From: CAVSWT01 sp963775245
GTDB lineage: Bacteria; Bacteroidota; Ignavibacteria; Ignavibacteriales; Ignavibacteriaceae
Assembly: GCA_963775245.1 (NCBI GenBank)
Contig: CAVZID010000019.1
Coordinates: 418,749 to 482,748, forward strand
Reading direction: 5' to 3'
Length of the DNA stretch: 64,000 nucleotides
A program made the position numbers and the translations under genes. The notes under the pieces are model-generated. The model did not search any database, was not told the DNA's origin, and was given only the letters and a program-made list of their open reading frames with translations. Below, in pieces: positions 9,001-16,991 of this stretch (position 1 is the first letter of the stretch; each line of letters opens with the position of its first letter).

Positions 9001-10051
9001 TTGTACCACTTACTCCGCCTTCATAAACCAAATGTATTTTACCATCCACATCTGAAAGTTTCGGGAGGAATTTTTTAGGAAGATGATTCTCTGAAGCATA
9101 ATTATAAAACACCAGAGAATTACCATTTACTCCATACAAATCTTGTGCTTCTTTATATTGATAAGGAGTGCTGTAAATTCTTCCGGCTGCCCCTCTGTTT
9201 GCCACGCCTTCAAAATATTTTAACTGAGAATTTTCAGGACTTCTTAAAGAAATTAAATCATGTGTATCGTGAATAACCGGAATGCTGCCTGCCATTGCTG
9301 CAACAGTATAATAATCCGGTTCATTGTGTGAATGAATTAAATCATAATTTTTACTGATTTCCCAAAGCTGTTTGAAGTCTGTTATTTTTATGGAATTATC
9401 ATAAACATCATCACTCATTCCATTATATCGTTCACTTAATTTTTTTTCAAAGTACGCAAGTGTAACTTTATGTCCTCTTTTCCTTAAAGCCGCAGCATAC
9501 TTATAATTTCGAATGCACGGAGAATCCTGGATGAATAAAATTTTTAATGTATTTTCACTTTGAACAGAAGTCCTTAACGGAATATCTTCTTTCTTGGGAT
9601 GATTATTAGTTCTCGAATTTGTCTTTGCTAAGAGATTATTTAGTTCTTCATCAACCGGTATATCATTCAAATAACTTTGAATAATTAGTTTTGCTTGTTC
9701 AAATAAAGAAACTTCAATTAAACTTTTAGCGAGTACAATTATATTACTTCTATCTTTGTGCTTAACTTTAAAAGCATTTAAAGAATAGCGTGCAGATTCT
9801 TTAAAATTATTTTGCTGAAAATAAATTACCGCGGATTTACTATTTGCTTCAAAATCTGCAGGATGAAGTTCAAGAATTTGCAGAAAGACTTTTAGCGAGT
9901 CATCAAGTTTTGCATTATTAAAATAATCCATTGCAGTCGAATAAAGTTTCTGAGAGTTCAAATCCTCTTTAACATTTTCTAATCTGTTATCTATTTCTCT
10001 TAACAACTCGTTATTTTTACCCAAAATGCTGCTCAATAAATTTATTGACAA
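6017..10051 (-). CDS. 1344-residue fusion: TPR, glycosyltransferase, alpha/alpha-toroid, glycosyltransferase
   Basis: Four parts can be seen. Residues about 35-150 are TPR-like helical repeats. About 170-510 is a GT-B glycosyltransferase with IHSHNEPDYYT, IPVIHDTHDLISL and the donor-site stretch NKLFEYLAAGLPVAAADI. About 555-950 is rich in paired helices with aromatic motifs such as GWEGYDPYDIEDF, FKFCWGYPFDWQ, DDFHVHNANLFAGEFLARIG and LRWGEAWMMRGLSEYY; this resembles six-hairpin alpha/alpha-toroid sugar enzymes, but I cannot name the family. About 985-1344 is a second GT4-like domain (ILHFGGAHTTHL, PDAIHVHSLNASLPVKI, IPIFLTPWNMLRYY). No signal peptide is present, so it is probably cytoplasmic or membrane-associated. 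The start is a TTG at 10051; no ATG is near. It is the first gene of the sugar operon and presumably adds the sugar made downstream to a carrier, protein or growing glycan. Confidence 0.8.
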   Translation of the reverse strand: MSINLLSSILGKNNELLREIDNRLENVKEDLNSQKLYSTAMDYFNNAKLDDSLKVFLQILELHPADFEANSKSAVIYFQQNNFKESARYSLNAFKVKHKDRSNIIVLAKSLIEVSLFEQAKLIIQSYLNDIPVDEELNNLLAKTNSRTNNHPKKEDIPLRTSVQSENTLKILFIQDSPCIRNYKYAAALRKRGHKVTLAYFEKKLSERYNGMSDDVYDNSIKITDFKQLWEISKNYDLIHSHNEPDYYTVAAMAGSIPVIHDTHDLISLRSPENSQLKYFEGVANRGAAGRIYSTPYQYKEAQDLYGVNGNSLVFYNYASENHLPKKFLPKLSDVDGKIHLVYEGGVSGTNGKHRDFADQFVELAYLGYMVHIYPASFNDELNNFFKQYPNIIYNKPVSPDTLIEAMTQFDFGIIPWNMEKGNVRFLSSTIANKLFEYLAAGLPVAAADITSYRDFFQKNPVGITFSSIEDFHSKIDNLLKIKSEMKGKKIEFTYENEIEKVEEFYFKILNKQKDEKKEIIFESETRQKNNLNKNENLISSSFKKLEAWIDENGWEGYDPYDIEDFIMSKKKSGELSESDANRVKQYNEVDPFLCREKLKIEKKTNAKALGLLLSSYSNLYLVFNDDKYLTKAEEIANWLMKNRSAGYFKFCWGYPFDWQSKIFIPKGTPSVVVSTIVGDGFWRLYQVTKKEIYLEVCISICEFITEDLNCDIIDEDKICFSYTPLDDFHVHNANLFAGEFLARIGKEISNNEWIEAGVKTANYAISEQNGDGSIFYWGKIQDSFSPKHLDSYHSGFEIRSLINLYSHTGRIEINVAAEKYLGFYLKNYIQTDGSTRQFALQKNNSQINIHGVAETILLLSSLVKENSELKSTLEKCINWTVNNLQHEKGWFGYMIKDEHKIMIPYLRWGEAWMMRGLSEYYLSKTNYVDIYTTKFYKFKKFEQKTEFRPQSESKILLEEKTNFSSFNQIKKTRAKKILHFGGAHTTHLRDLMSEMNGKGFKQSIVTYTTQKSKLSEEYPSYYLDYIISDQNHFNLTDFSKYSFLKKEINKILSIEKPDAIHVHSLNASLPVKIIREHSSIPIFLTPWNMLRYYNQCGVTYELENEAISLIDKFIVPLKTAFTKYKSLYKSLKDEQWIQSGYIINIDKEFKRNLQNKGLKILSARQVDVKYNQHLLIESIPTLIKKFPQIQVTLLRGTSTKQGSQYYNLIIELINKLNLSKYIKIIDKTLGFDDFYWEIKNHDIIYSIYELDMGYSVTNILGITSGAAVVSDNSPIKDMPIFQNGRNIFKTEINQSSIKDTIISIGNDLPDALEKVHSNNNAFFVFDKEILVNELYNAYEEVFS

Positions 10052-10180
10052 AATATTCCAGAATGTTATTTATATTCTATTTCTATACCATCGCTAAAAA
10101 TTGCATTTTAAATTGATTATCAAATAAATTAGTGGTGTTTATTAAATTGTTGGCTAATTTTGGCCATTAGGAAATTTGGA
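10052..10180. repeat. Upstream segment duplicated at 10446-10590
   Basis: The DNA before the glycosyltransferase gene shares ordered blocks with the DNA before the small ORF at 10281-10445. The blocks are a TATTCTATT / TACCAT stretch, TTTTAAATTG, TTAGTGGTG and ATTGTTGGCTA (ATTATTGGCTA in the other copy), in the same order and similar spacing. Both copies lie just upstream of a TTG-started frame whose protein begins with a related helix. This looks like an old tandem duplication of promoter region plus gene start. Confidence 0.6.
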
Positions 10181-10280
10181 ATATTTTAAGATAAGCTGAA
10201 TAAAATTTTCTTAAAATAGTTCGATACCTTCATATCAGACTTCATCCCTTTGAATTGATTATGCGGAATTCTATTTAGTT

Positions 10281-10445
10281 TTATCTGCCAAATAATATTA
10301 ATATTGATTTACAAATCATCTTTGAGATTTCAGGAGTATTATTTTCGCTTATTTCTTTTGCAATCTCCAAAATAAGATCTATATCTCCTTTGGCATTCCG
10401 TAATTTGTTATCTAATTTCTTTAGTAACCTGCAGCTATTTTCCAA
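10281..10445 (-). CDS. Small 54-residue protein related to the glycosyltransferase N-terminus (possibly a remnant)
   Basis: Reading from TTG at 10445 gives a 54-residue helical, charged peptide containing LLKKLDNKLRNAKGD, ILEIAKEISENNTPEIS and a final LILFGR. It aligns well with the 59-residue product at 10699-10878 (LLKKFDDKLKNANGN, ILGIAREVRENSTPEIS), and the first 20 residues resemble the start of the big glycosyltransferase (LLREIDNRLENVKED). No ATG or clear ribosome site is present. It is either a TTG-started small protein or a decayed duplicate. No function is known. Confidence 0.45.
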   Translation of the reverse strand: MENSCRLLKKLDNKLRNAKGDIDLILEIAKEISENNTPEISKMICKSILILFGR

Positions 10446-10590
10446 GATTTTACACAGTTGTTATTAAATAAAATGTATTTTGATAATAGAAATATTCTAT
10501 TACTGTACCATTTTAAATTGTTTAATATTTCTTTGTTTTAGAGGTTGTTAGTGGTGCAATTGGGATTATTGGCTATTTATAACCAGTTCA
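10446..10590. repeat. Second copy of the 10052-10180 upstream segment
   Basis: This is the partner of the segment described at 10052-10180, in the same orientation and about 400 bases away. Shared blocks include ATATTCTATT, TACCATTTTAAATTG, GTTAGTGGTG and ATTATTGGCTA. Between the blocks the copies have diverged by indels, so the duplication is old. The 10591-10698 stretch that follows holds no recognisable gene. Confidence 0.55.
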
Positions 10591-10698
10591 TAGTTTGCTG
10601 TGAGATTTATTCCCTAATGAACATTTAAGAAACTTCTTTTGCTTTAATTATTTCAATCCCAAGAAAAGTTTTTTTAGAAATGTTTATGCAAAAAACAT

Positions 10699-10878
10699 TT
10701 ATTTTGAATGGTTTCTTCTTCTAATTAAATCAATTATGGAATTATGAATCCTATCAGAAATTTCGGGAGTGCTGTTTTCCCTAACTTCTCTGGCGATACC
10801 CAAAATTGTATTCAAATTTCCATTAGCATTTTTCAACTTGTCGTCGAATTTCTTTAATAACATCTCATCTTTTTTCAT
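10699..10878 (-). CDS. Small 59-residue helical protein, paralogue of 10281-10445
   Basis: Starting from ATG at 10878, this frame encodes a 59-residue charged helical protein. It begins MKKDEMLLKKFDDKLKNANG, has an ILGIAREVRENSTPEIS core and ends IIDLIRRRNHSK. The core is shared with the small ORF at 10281-10445, with mainly conservative differences (KEISENNTPEIS against REVRENSTPEIS). This suggests selection on protein sequence and supports a real gene. I do not recognise the family. It lies between the glycan operon and an unrelated membrane protein gene; 10879-11021 holds nothing I can identify. Confidence 0.5.
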   Translation of the reverse strand: MKKDEMLLKKFDDKLKNANGNLNTILGIAREVRENSTPEISDRIHNSIIDLIRRRNHSK

Positions 10879-11021
10879 GGCTCACAGGCTTATTTTATTT
10901 TTTATTATTTTTATTATTATATTTAATAGTGCTAAATTCATACCAATATAACTTGCTTATTTTGAATTAAAACCCACAATAATTTTATATCTATTCTAAA
11001 TAGGGCTTAATTTCTACCGGT

Positions 11022-12881
11022 TTATTTATTTTGGTCTACTTTCAAAAACGGTTGGAAGATTTCTGTTTCTTTTTTAATTTTTTCTTCTGCTTCTTTTCTT
11101 AATAATTCTTCCTGCTGTGATTTTGCTTTACGTAAATTTTCAATTATCCTTTTTAATTCTGCTATTTTTTTTCTATTAATATTTTCAACTGCGTCTTCTT
11201 CTTCTATTTTGGCTTTTGACTTTATGCTCTCAAGTTCCTTTTCTTTATAAAATTTTAAGCTTCTTATCCTTTTCAAAAAACGCTGCCTTACATTTGATCT
11301 TTCCATTCCAACCGTTCCGGCAATTATAGCAGCTATTACAGAACCAATTACATAACAAATAAGCCCCCATTTAAAACCACCGGATATAATTTGCGACAGG
11401 TTATTTCCAAACTCATCCCCGTAGCCTGAGCTATTTAAATAAGTAGCAAAAACACCTATTATAAAAACAACAAATGATAAAAATAAATTATAAGTCATTG
11501 TATTACTGAATGAATTAAGCGGATTAAGTTCTACAACTTCATTAATTGTATTTACTTTGTTTTGAAGCTCTGCGATTTCAGAATTAAATTGTTTTTCCAC
11601 CGCGTTGGTATTTTTGGTTCGCCAGCTTTTTATTTTTGTTTTTAATTCCTCAAGGTATGCTTCCATATTTTCTATTTCAGTCAGTTTTTCTTTTACTTCT
11701 TCTTCAAAAACTTTAACCTGTTCTTTAATTCCTTTTTCATACCTTGCGTGTATTGAATCAATTATTTTCTGTACTGTATAATCAAATCTATTTTCTAAAT
11801 TTTTTATGTTTGCCAAAAAATAGATATTCTTTCTTCCGTTAAATGATGCAAGCAGCTTATCTATAAATGCAATATTCATTTTAAATGGTTCGGCTTCCGG
11901 GATTTCAAATTTTAATAGTAAAAATGAAGCTGCCTTTTTCTTCAAATTTTCAATATCAAGCTCATTAGTATCTCTAAAACTTTCGACTATATTTTTTATA
12001 TCTTCCAAAACGCCAGAAAAATCATTAAAGTAGAAAACGTTAGGAAAGACCAAATTTTCCATTACCTGGTTAAACATTAAAAAATTATTCTGTTCAATCG
12101 CATAGCTGATCCTGCTTAAATCATATTGCCAGATACTTTGTAGTAAAGAACCAGCTTCAAGATAATTTCCCAGCATCAGTTCTGAGTAAGCAAGATAAAA
12201 TGTTGCAGTTACACCCGCAGGTTTAATGCTCAGGCTATTATTGAAATTTAACTTTGCCTCTTCATAATTTTTTAATTTTAATGAAATAAAACCGGTATAT
12301 AGCTCCAGCAAATAGTACATTTCATTTAGAGCTTCATCTGTTATTTGTAATTTGCTTAAAATATCTTTTGATTCGGAAAATAATTCTTGGACTCTTTGCG
12401 GGTGGAATAGTGACTCTTCAAAGGTTAAAATCACTCCATTTAATAGTGAGTTAAAAAAATTGTATTTGCTTATATTCTGTTCTGTCAACCTTATAGTTAA
12501 CACTGCCAAACGTTTTTTTTCTTCCAAAGATTGAGCAGATACCCATTTTAAATAATTCTCTTTTATTTCCTTATGGTCATCAAGCCTGCCAATATTTGAA
12601 AGGGATTTTTGCAGAAATTTTTCAAGATAAATACTTAGCGGTGTTTGTACAGCCCAGAAAAGGGGTGCACTTTTAAAATTAATGAAGATCTCGTTTAATT
12701 CGGGAGGAAGCTGCAGATTTGCAAACTTTGAAATTTCTTTTAACTGTGTTTTGATGTTCTTTTTTGATAGGACCTCAAACTCAAAATATTCATAGGCCAA
12801 TTTTCTAAAACGGGACTTTTCAGGATCAAACCCCTTTTCTTTAGAATCCATATATTCAACTATGATGTTATCCTTACCCAT
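11022..12881 (-). CDS. Unknown TPR/coiled-coil membrane protein
   Basis: A 619-residue protein I do not recognise. The N-terminal half is all-helical and includes TPR-like units (for example at about residues 205-260: YTGFISLKLKNYEEAKLNF, then TFYLAYSELMLGNYLEAG). Residues about 370-440 form a long coiled coil rich in Glu and Lys. Two hydrophobic helices follow, near residues 465-485 (NLFLSFVVFIIGVFATYL) and 505-525 (WGLICYVIGSVIAAIIAG). The C-terminal roughly 90 residues form a second, highly charged coiled coil. There is no signal peptide, so both coiled coils are expected on the same side, with the two helices as a hairpin anchor. It is transcribed away from the divergent penicillin-binding protein gene; the 174-base gap between the two starts should hold both promoters. 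Confidence 0.75.
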   Translation of the reverse strand: MGKDNIIVEYMDSKEKGFDPEKSRFRKLAYEYFEFEVLSKKNIKTQLKEISKFANLQLPPELNEIFINFKSAPLFWAVQTPLSIYLEKFLQKSLSNIGRLDDHKEIKENYLKWVSAQSLEEKKRLAVLTIRLTEQNISKYNFFNSLLNGVILTFEESLFHPQRVQELFSESKDILSKLQITDEALNEMYYLLELYTGFISLKLKNYEEAKLNFNNSLSIKPAGVTATFYLAYSELMLGNYLEAGSLLQSIWQYDLSRISYAIEQNNFLMFNQVMENLVFPNVFYFNDFSGVLEDIKNIVESFRDTNELDIENLKKKAASFLLLKFEIPEAEPFKMNIAFIDKLLASFNGRKNIYFLANIKNLENRFDYTVQKIIDSIHARYEKGIKEQVKVFEEEVKEKLTEIENMEAYLEELKTKIKSWRTKNTNAVEKQFNSEIAELQNKVNTINEVVELNPLNSFSNTMTYNLFLSFVVFIIGVFATYLNSSGYGDEFGNNLSQIISGGFKWGLICYVIGSVIAAIIAGTVGMERSNVRQRFLKRIRSLKFYKEKELESIKSKAKIEEEDAVENINRKKIAELKRIIENLRKAKSQQEELLRKEAEEKIKKETEIFQPFLKVDQNK

Positions 12882-13055
12882 TTAAGAACTTTTTTTAAAG
12901 TTTAAAACACGTTGCCTTGCGCTTATTATCGAATTTATTTTCTTATTTTTTAATCTTTATTCGTTAATTCAAGAAAATTCAATAATTAAATAAATGACTT
13001 TTATTAAACCCTTTATTTTTGATTATTTTTAGGGATAAAATTTTTCCTTTTATAA

Positions 13056-15017
13056 ATGAAATTTGCATTGATAAACTCATTCCAAAAGATTTTTAATCTC
13101 ATAATTGTTTTTTTATTCATCTCTCATTATGGAATTTTTGCACAGGATCTTCCTCCTATTAAATTAGATTATGCATCCTACGCTGTATCTTCAGGCGGAA
13201 AATTAATTGGTTACTACGGTGAAAAAAATCGCGTTGAAGTTAAAAGTCTGGATGATATTTCTGTTTATGTTATTCACTCTTTGATTGCTACAGAAGACAG
13301 GGATTTTTATGAACATCATGGAGTTTCTTTAAAAGGCCTTGGACGAGCTATTTTAAAAACTTTGACCGGCTCAACTCAAGGCGGCAGTACAATAACAATG
13401 CAGTTAGCCCGGAATTTATTTCTGACTAATAAAAGAACAATATCCCGCAAGCTTACAGAAATAGACCTTGCCGAAAAGCTTGAAAAGAAATTCACTAAAA
13501 AACAGATTCTGCTTTTATATTTAAACACAGTTTACTTTGGCCATAGTGCTTATGGGATATGGGCTGCAGCCGAAGAATATTTTAGCAAGACTCCGGATAA
13601 ATTGACCATTGATGAAAGTGCCGCTTTAGTTGGAATGCTTCAGTCTCCAAATGGATATGATCCTGATAAAAATCCTAATAAAATGTTAAATAGAAGAAAT
13701 GAAGTTCTACACAATTTGGTTGAGGTCGGAAAGATTTCACAAAAAGATTTTAATAACTTGAAGAAAAAAGGATTGAATTTAAAGCTTCGACAAAATATTG
13801 CAGGACATTTTTTAGAACAAGTTAGAAGAGATGCAGTTGAGATTTTAAAATCAACAGGCAAGCAACTAAGCATGGACCAATTAAAAATTACTACTACATT
13901 AAACTATGATTTGCAAAAATCTGCTGAAGATGCTGTTAATTCACAATGGGAAAAATTTCCAAAGCAAATGAAAAATGCACAGATTGGATTAATATCGATT
14001 GAAAATGGTTCCGGATTAATTAGAGCTATGATTGGAGGCAATCCATTATCAGAGCCAAGAGGGTTAAATCATACAACTCAAATTCAAAGACAACCAGGCT
14101 CATCATTTAAACCGTTTTTATACGGAGACATGCTTGAAGATGGTTATACACTTGCAACTCCTTTACTGGATTCAGCAATTGTAGTTGATTCAGGTAAAGC
14201 CTATGAATGGCAGCCTTCAAATGCGGAAGGAGAGGCTTCAAATTCATATTTAACAATGCAGTATTCTATTGCTCATTCTATTAATCTCGCTGCAGCTTAT
14301 GCAATTACTCATTTATCATCTCCTGATTCAGTTATTTCATTTGCCCGAAAATGCGGAATAGAATCGCCAATTCCTTCATTGCCATCAATAGCATTAGGCA
14401 CCGCAGATGTAAAACCAATTGAGATGGCTGCGGCTTACAGTGTTTTTGCTTCAGAGGGAACTTTGGTTAAACCTTTTTCAATTTTAAAAATTGAATATAA
14501 AAATGGGAACCTCCTTTATTCGGCAGTTCCTCAAACAACAGTTGTGCTTGATTCAACAACTTCTTTTTTAATTACAAATGCTTTAGAAGATGTTGTTAAT
14601 AAAGGAACCGCAGTTTCAATTAGAAATTATTATAAAGGCATTGCAGCAGGCAAAACCGGTACAACTCAAAATTATACAGATGCCTGGTTTGTTGGATACA
14701 ATCCGAAATTATCAACAGCAATATGGATTGGATTTGATGACCCACAAAAAAAGCTTAGCGGCGGTTTTCAATATGGCGGAACAGCTTGTGCTCCAATTTG
14801 GGGAAAAATGATGGCTGATTACTCTAAGAAAAATCCGGGTTTTGCTAGTCAAGATTTTAAAGTACCGTCAAATATTGAATACCGAGATCTTTGTGAAGAT
14901 ACAGGTGAGTTAGCTGACTCATCCTGTACAAAAGTAAATACTTATCCGGTTAACGCCAGATTGTTTGAAAAAGAGGAGCAGAAGAAAGAAAGATTTGATA
15001 TTCACTATGGATTTTAA
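13056..15017 (+). CDS. Class A penicillin-binding protein (transglycosylase/transpeptidase)
   Basis: This 653-residue bifunctional murein synthase starts with an N-terminal membrane segment (residues about 10-30). The GT51 transglycosylase domain follows, with the catalytic Glu in ATEDRDFYEHHGVS, then GGSTITMQLARNLFL, RKLTEIDLAEKLE and YLNTVYFGHSAYGI. The penicillin-binding transpeptidase domain has the active-site serine S349 in QPGSSFKPF, an SxN motif in HSINLAAA and the KTGT motif (K533) in AGKTGTTQNYTDAWFVGY. It polymerises and cross-links peptidoglycan at the outer face of the inner membrane. It is shorter than E. coli PBP1a because it lacks the extra OB-fold and C-terminal parts. It is alone on the plus strand, divergent from the unknown membrane protein and followed by a hairpin terminator. 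Confidence 0.95.
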   Translation: MKFALINSFQKIFNLIIVFLFISHYGIFAQDLPPIKLDYASYAVSSGGKLIGYYGEKNRVEVKSLDDISVYVIHSLIATEDRDFYEHHGVSLKGLGRAILKTLTGSTQGGSTITMQLARNLFLTNKRTISRKLTEIDLAEKLEKKFTKKQILLLYLNTVYFGHSAYGIWAAAEEYFSKTPDKLTIDESAALVGMLQSPNGYDPDKNPNKMLNRRNEVLHNLVEVGKISQKDFNNLKKKGLNLKLRQNIAGHFLEQVRRDAVEILKSTGKQLSMDQLKITTTLNYDLQKSAEDAVNSQWEKFPKQMKNAQIGLISIENGSGLIRAMIGGNPLSEPRGLNHTTQIQRQPGSSFKPFLYGDMLEDGYTLATPLLDSAIVVDSGKAYEWQPSNAEGEASNSYLTMQYSIAHSINLAAAYAITHLSSPDSVISFARKCGIESPIPSLPSIALGTADVKPIEMAAAYSVFASEGTLVKPFSILKIEYKNGNLLYSAVPQTTVVLDSTTSFLITNALEDVVNKGTAVSIRNYYKGIAAGKTGTTQNYTDAWFVGYNPKLSTAIWIGFDDPQKKLSGGFQYGGTACAPIWGKMMADYSKKNPGFASQDFKVPSNIEYRDLCEDTGELADSSCTKVNTYPVNARLFEKEEQKKERFDIHYGF

Positions 15018-15058
15018 GTTTAACACAAATTACGCACTAGATACAAAATCAAAACTGA

Positions 15059-15090
15059 GGGTCACATTTTGCTTATCGAAATGTGAATTT
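15059..15090 (+). terminator. Probable Rho-independent terminator after the PBP gene
   Basis: An 8-bp perfect stem (TCACATTT at 15062-15069 with AAATGTGA at 15079-15086) with a 9-base loop is followed by ATTTTAT. It lies 42 bases after the PBP stop codon. Confidence 0.55.
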
Positions 15091-15104
15091 TATAAATAAT
15101 GTTA

Positions 15105-15131
15105 GACTTCGACAAGCTCAGCCTGACAAAG
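15105..15131. repeat. Half-copy of a short dispersed repeat (CTTCGAC...CTCAGCCTGAC type)
   Basis: The stretch ACTTCGACAAGCTCAGCC with TGACAAAG is related, in inverted and direct form, to sequences at 61767-61858. There two arms face each other as an imperfect hairpin. This type of intergenic repeat is common in the wider Bacteroidota group; its role is unknown. Confidence 0.5.
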
Positions 15132-15197
15132 ATGTCTCATGCATAATTTAGGTTTGATAATTTATTTCAATATACTAAAATACAGGTTGAAATTTTA

Positions 15198-16742
15198 TTA
15201 CTCGATTGGCTCACCTTTTGGCAATGAAAATTTGAAAGTGCTGCCTTTGCCGACTTCACTTTCAACAATTAAAGTCCCGCCTTGTTTTTCAATGAGTTCT
15301 TTTGCAATTATTAATCCCAGGCCAGTCCCTTTTTCATTAGAAGTTCCTTTTGAGCTTCTTGCATGATCAATTTTAAAAAGATTTTTTAATTTTTCTTCAT
15401 TCATTCCCACACCAGTATCAGTTATAGAAACTTCAACTTGCTCACCTTTTCTTCTTGATTTTATTGTTACCTTTCCACCAATTTCAGTAAATTTAACAGC
15501 GTTTGAAATTAAATTCTGAATGACAGAGCTCAACATATTTTCATCAGAATAAACAAAAAGATCTTCGTCTAATTCTGTATTTATTTTTATAACCTTTGAA
15601 TTTGCGTTAACATTAATGATACTGACAGCTCTTTTTATTATTTCCGAAATTTTAATGCTGGTGTTTTTAAATTTTAATCTTCCACTTTGTACATTTGACC
15701 AGGTAAGTAAGTTTTCAAAATAATTGAATAACCCTTTTGCCGAATTATTTATACTTGCACTAATTTGTTTAATTTCTTCTTTAGATAAAGAATCAATATC
15801 AGTGGTCAAATAATCTGAAAAGCCCAGTAAACCGTGGAAAGGTGTTCTCATATCGTGTGAAATAATGGAAAAGAATTTATCTTTCATTGCATTTGTTTCA
15901 GCCAGTTCAGATGCAATAGAATTTAATTTGTTTTCTATATCCTTTCTACTAGTTATATCTCTTAAAAAAACAATAAATCTTTTTGTGTCTCCTTCATGAA
16001 AAAACTTAGTAGTTATTTCTACCGGGAATTCTGTGCTGTCAAATTTCTTTGCAGTGTATTCTAATTCTTCTTTAAAATCTATTATTGATTCATCAGTTGC
16101 TTCTTGAAAAGATTTTATCAATTCTTCAGGGATTAAGTTTTTAACATTATTTTTTTTCAACTCAGTTTCACTGCATCCAAATAGATTTCTTGCCACAGCA
16201 TTGCAATCAACAACTTCACCTTTGAGTGAAAATATAATAATTGCATCATTGGATAAATCAAATAAGGCTTTATATTTATCAAGGCTCTCCTGCGAAGTAT
16301 GTTCCATTTTTTTAAATTTGGAAATATCTTTTGCTTCTGCAATAACCACTTGTTTGTTCATGTAAACCCCTTTCTTTAGAATTATTTCCCTTGGAAATAC
16401 TACTCCCTCTTTACTTTTTCCCCAAAACTCAAACCGCTGAGTCTCGCCGCTATAAGCTTTTATAATTTTTTCTTTAATTGCGGATAAATCATTAGCCCCT
16501 TTTTGTGAAAGCATCTCATGGGATGAGCCGATTATTTCATCTCTCGAATACCCATATAAATCCAAAGCAGCTTGATTTGCATCGAGGAAAATTCCATCTA
16601 TATCTTGAATATAGATGACTTCACTCATCGAATTAAATAAACTAAAATAAGATTCTAATTTTTGCTTAAGTAAATCATTCTCTTTTCGTAGTTCCTCAGC
16701 AGATTGGTTCAAATGAGGAGAGGTACCTTCTTGTTCATTCAT
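15198..16742 (-). CDS. Sensor histidine kinase with two PAS domains
   Basis: A 514-residue soluble kinase with no membrane segment and therefore a cytoplasmic sensor. An N-terminal coiled stretch is followed by PAS domain 1 (about 30-150, with DANQAALDLYGYSRDEIIG), PAS domain 2 (about 150-275, with DCNAVARNLFGCSETELKK) and a HisKA domain whose phosphorylated His is in IISHDMRTPFHGLLGFSDYL. The HATPase domain has the N box SVIQNLISNAVKFT, the G1 box ITDTGVGM and the G2 box GTGLGLIIAKEL. No response regulator gene is adjacent, so it is an orphan kinase. The ligand or cofactor of the PAS domains cannot be told from sequence. Confidence 0.95.
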   Translation of the reverse strand: MNEQEGTSPHLNQSAEELRKENDLLKQKLESYFSLFNSMSEVIYIQDIDGIFLDANQAALDLYGYSRDEIIGSSHEMLSQKGANDLSAIKEKIIKAYSGETQRFEFWGKSKEGVVFPREIILKKGVYMNKQVVIAEAKDISKFKKMEHTSQESLDKYKALFDLSNDAIIIFSLKGEVVDCNAVARNLFGCSETELKKNNVKNLIPEELIKSFQEATDESIIDFKEELEYTAKKFDSTEFPVEITTKFFHEGDTKRFIVFLRDITSRKDIENKLNSIASELAETNAMKDKFFSIISHDMRTPFHGLLGFSDYLTTDIDSLSKEEIKQISASINNSAKGLFNYFENLLTWSNVQSGRLKFKNTSIKISEIIKRAVSIINVNANSKVIKINTELDEDLFVYSDENMLSSVIQNLISNAVKFTEIGGKVTIKSRRKGEQVEVSITDTGVGMNEEKLKNLFKIDHARSSKGTSNEKGTGLGLIIAKELIEKQGGTLIVESEVGKGSTFKFSLPKGEPIE

Positions 16743-16991
16743 TTTTATTGCCCAATTTTAAAAATGTGTTTATAATGGATTAACAAAATTAAAGGAATCT
16801 CATTCCCTTATTTTACCTCCCAAGAAGCACCTTTGGCTGGATTTAAATATAAGATTTTTAATTTAAATTTGATAGTCTATTCAAAAAAATAATTAAAATT
16901 TCATACTAGATAGTCTGAAAAAACTGATTTTCGAAATTTGTTTGAAAATATTGATTTTTTTTTGATATAAATGGAAAGGTATTTTGAGATC

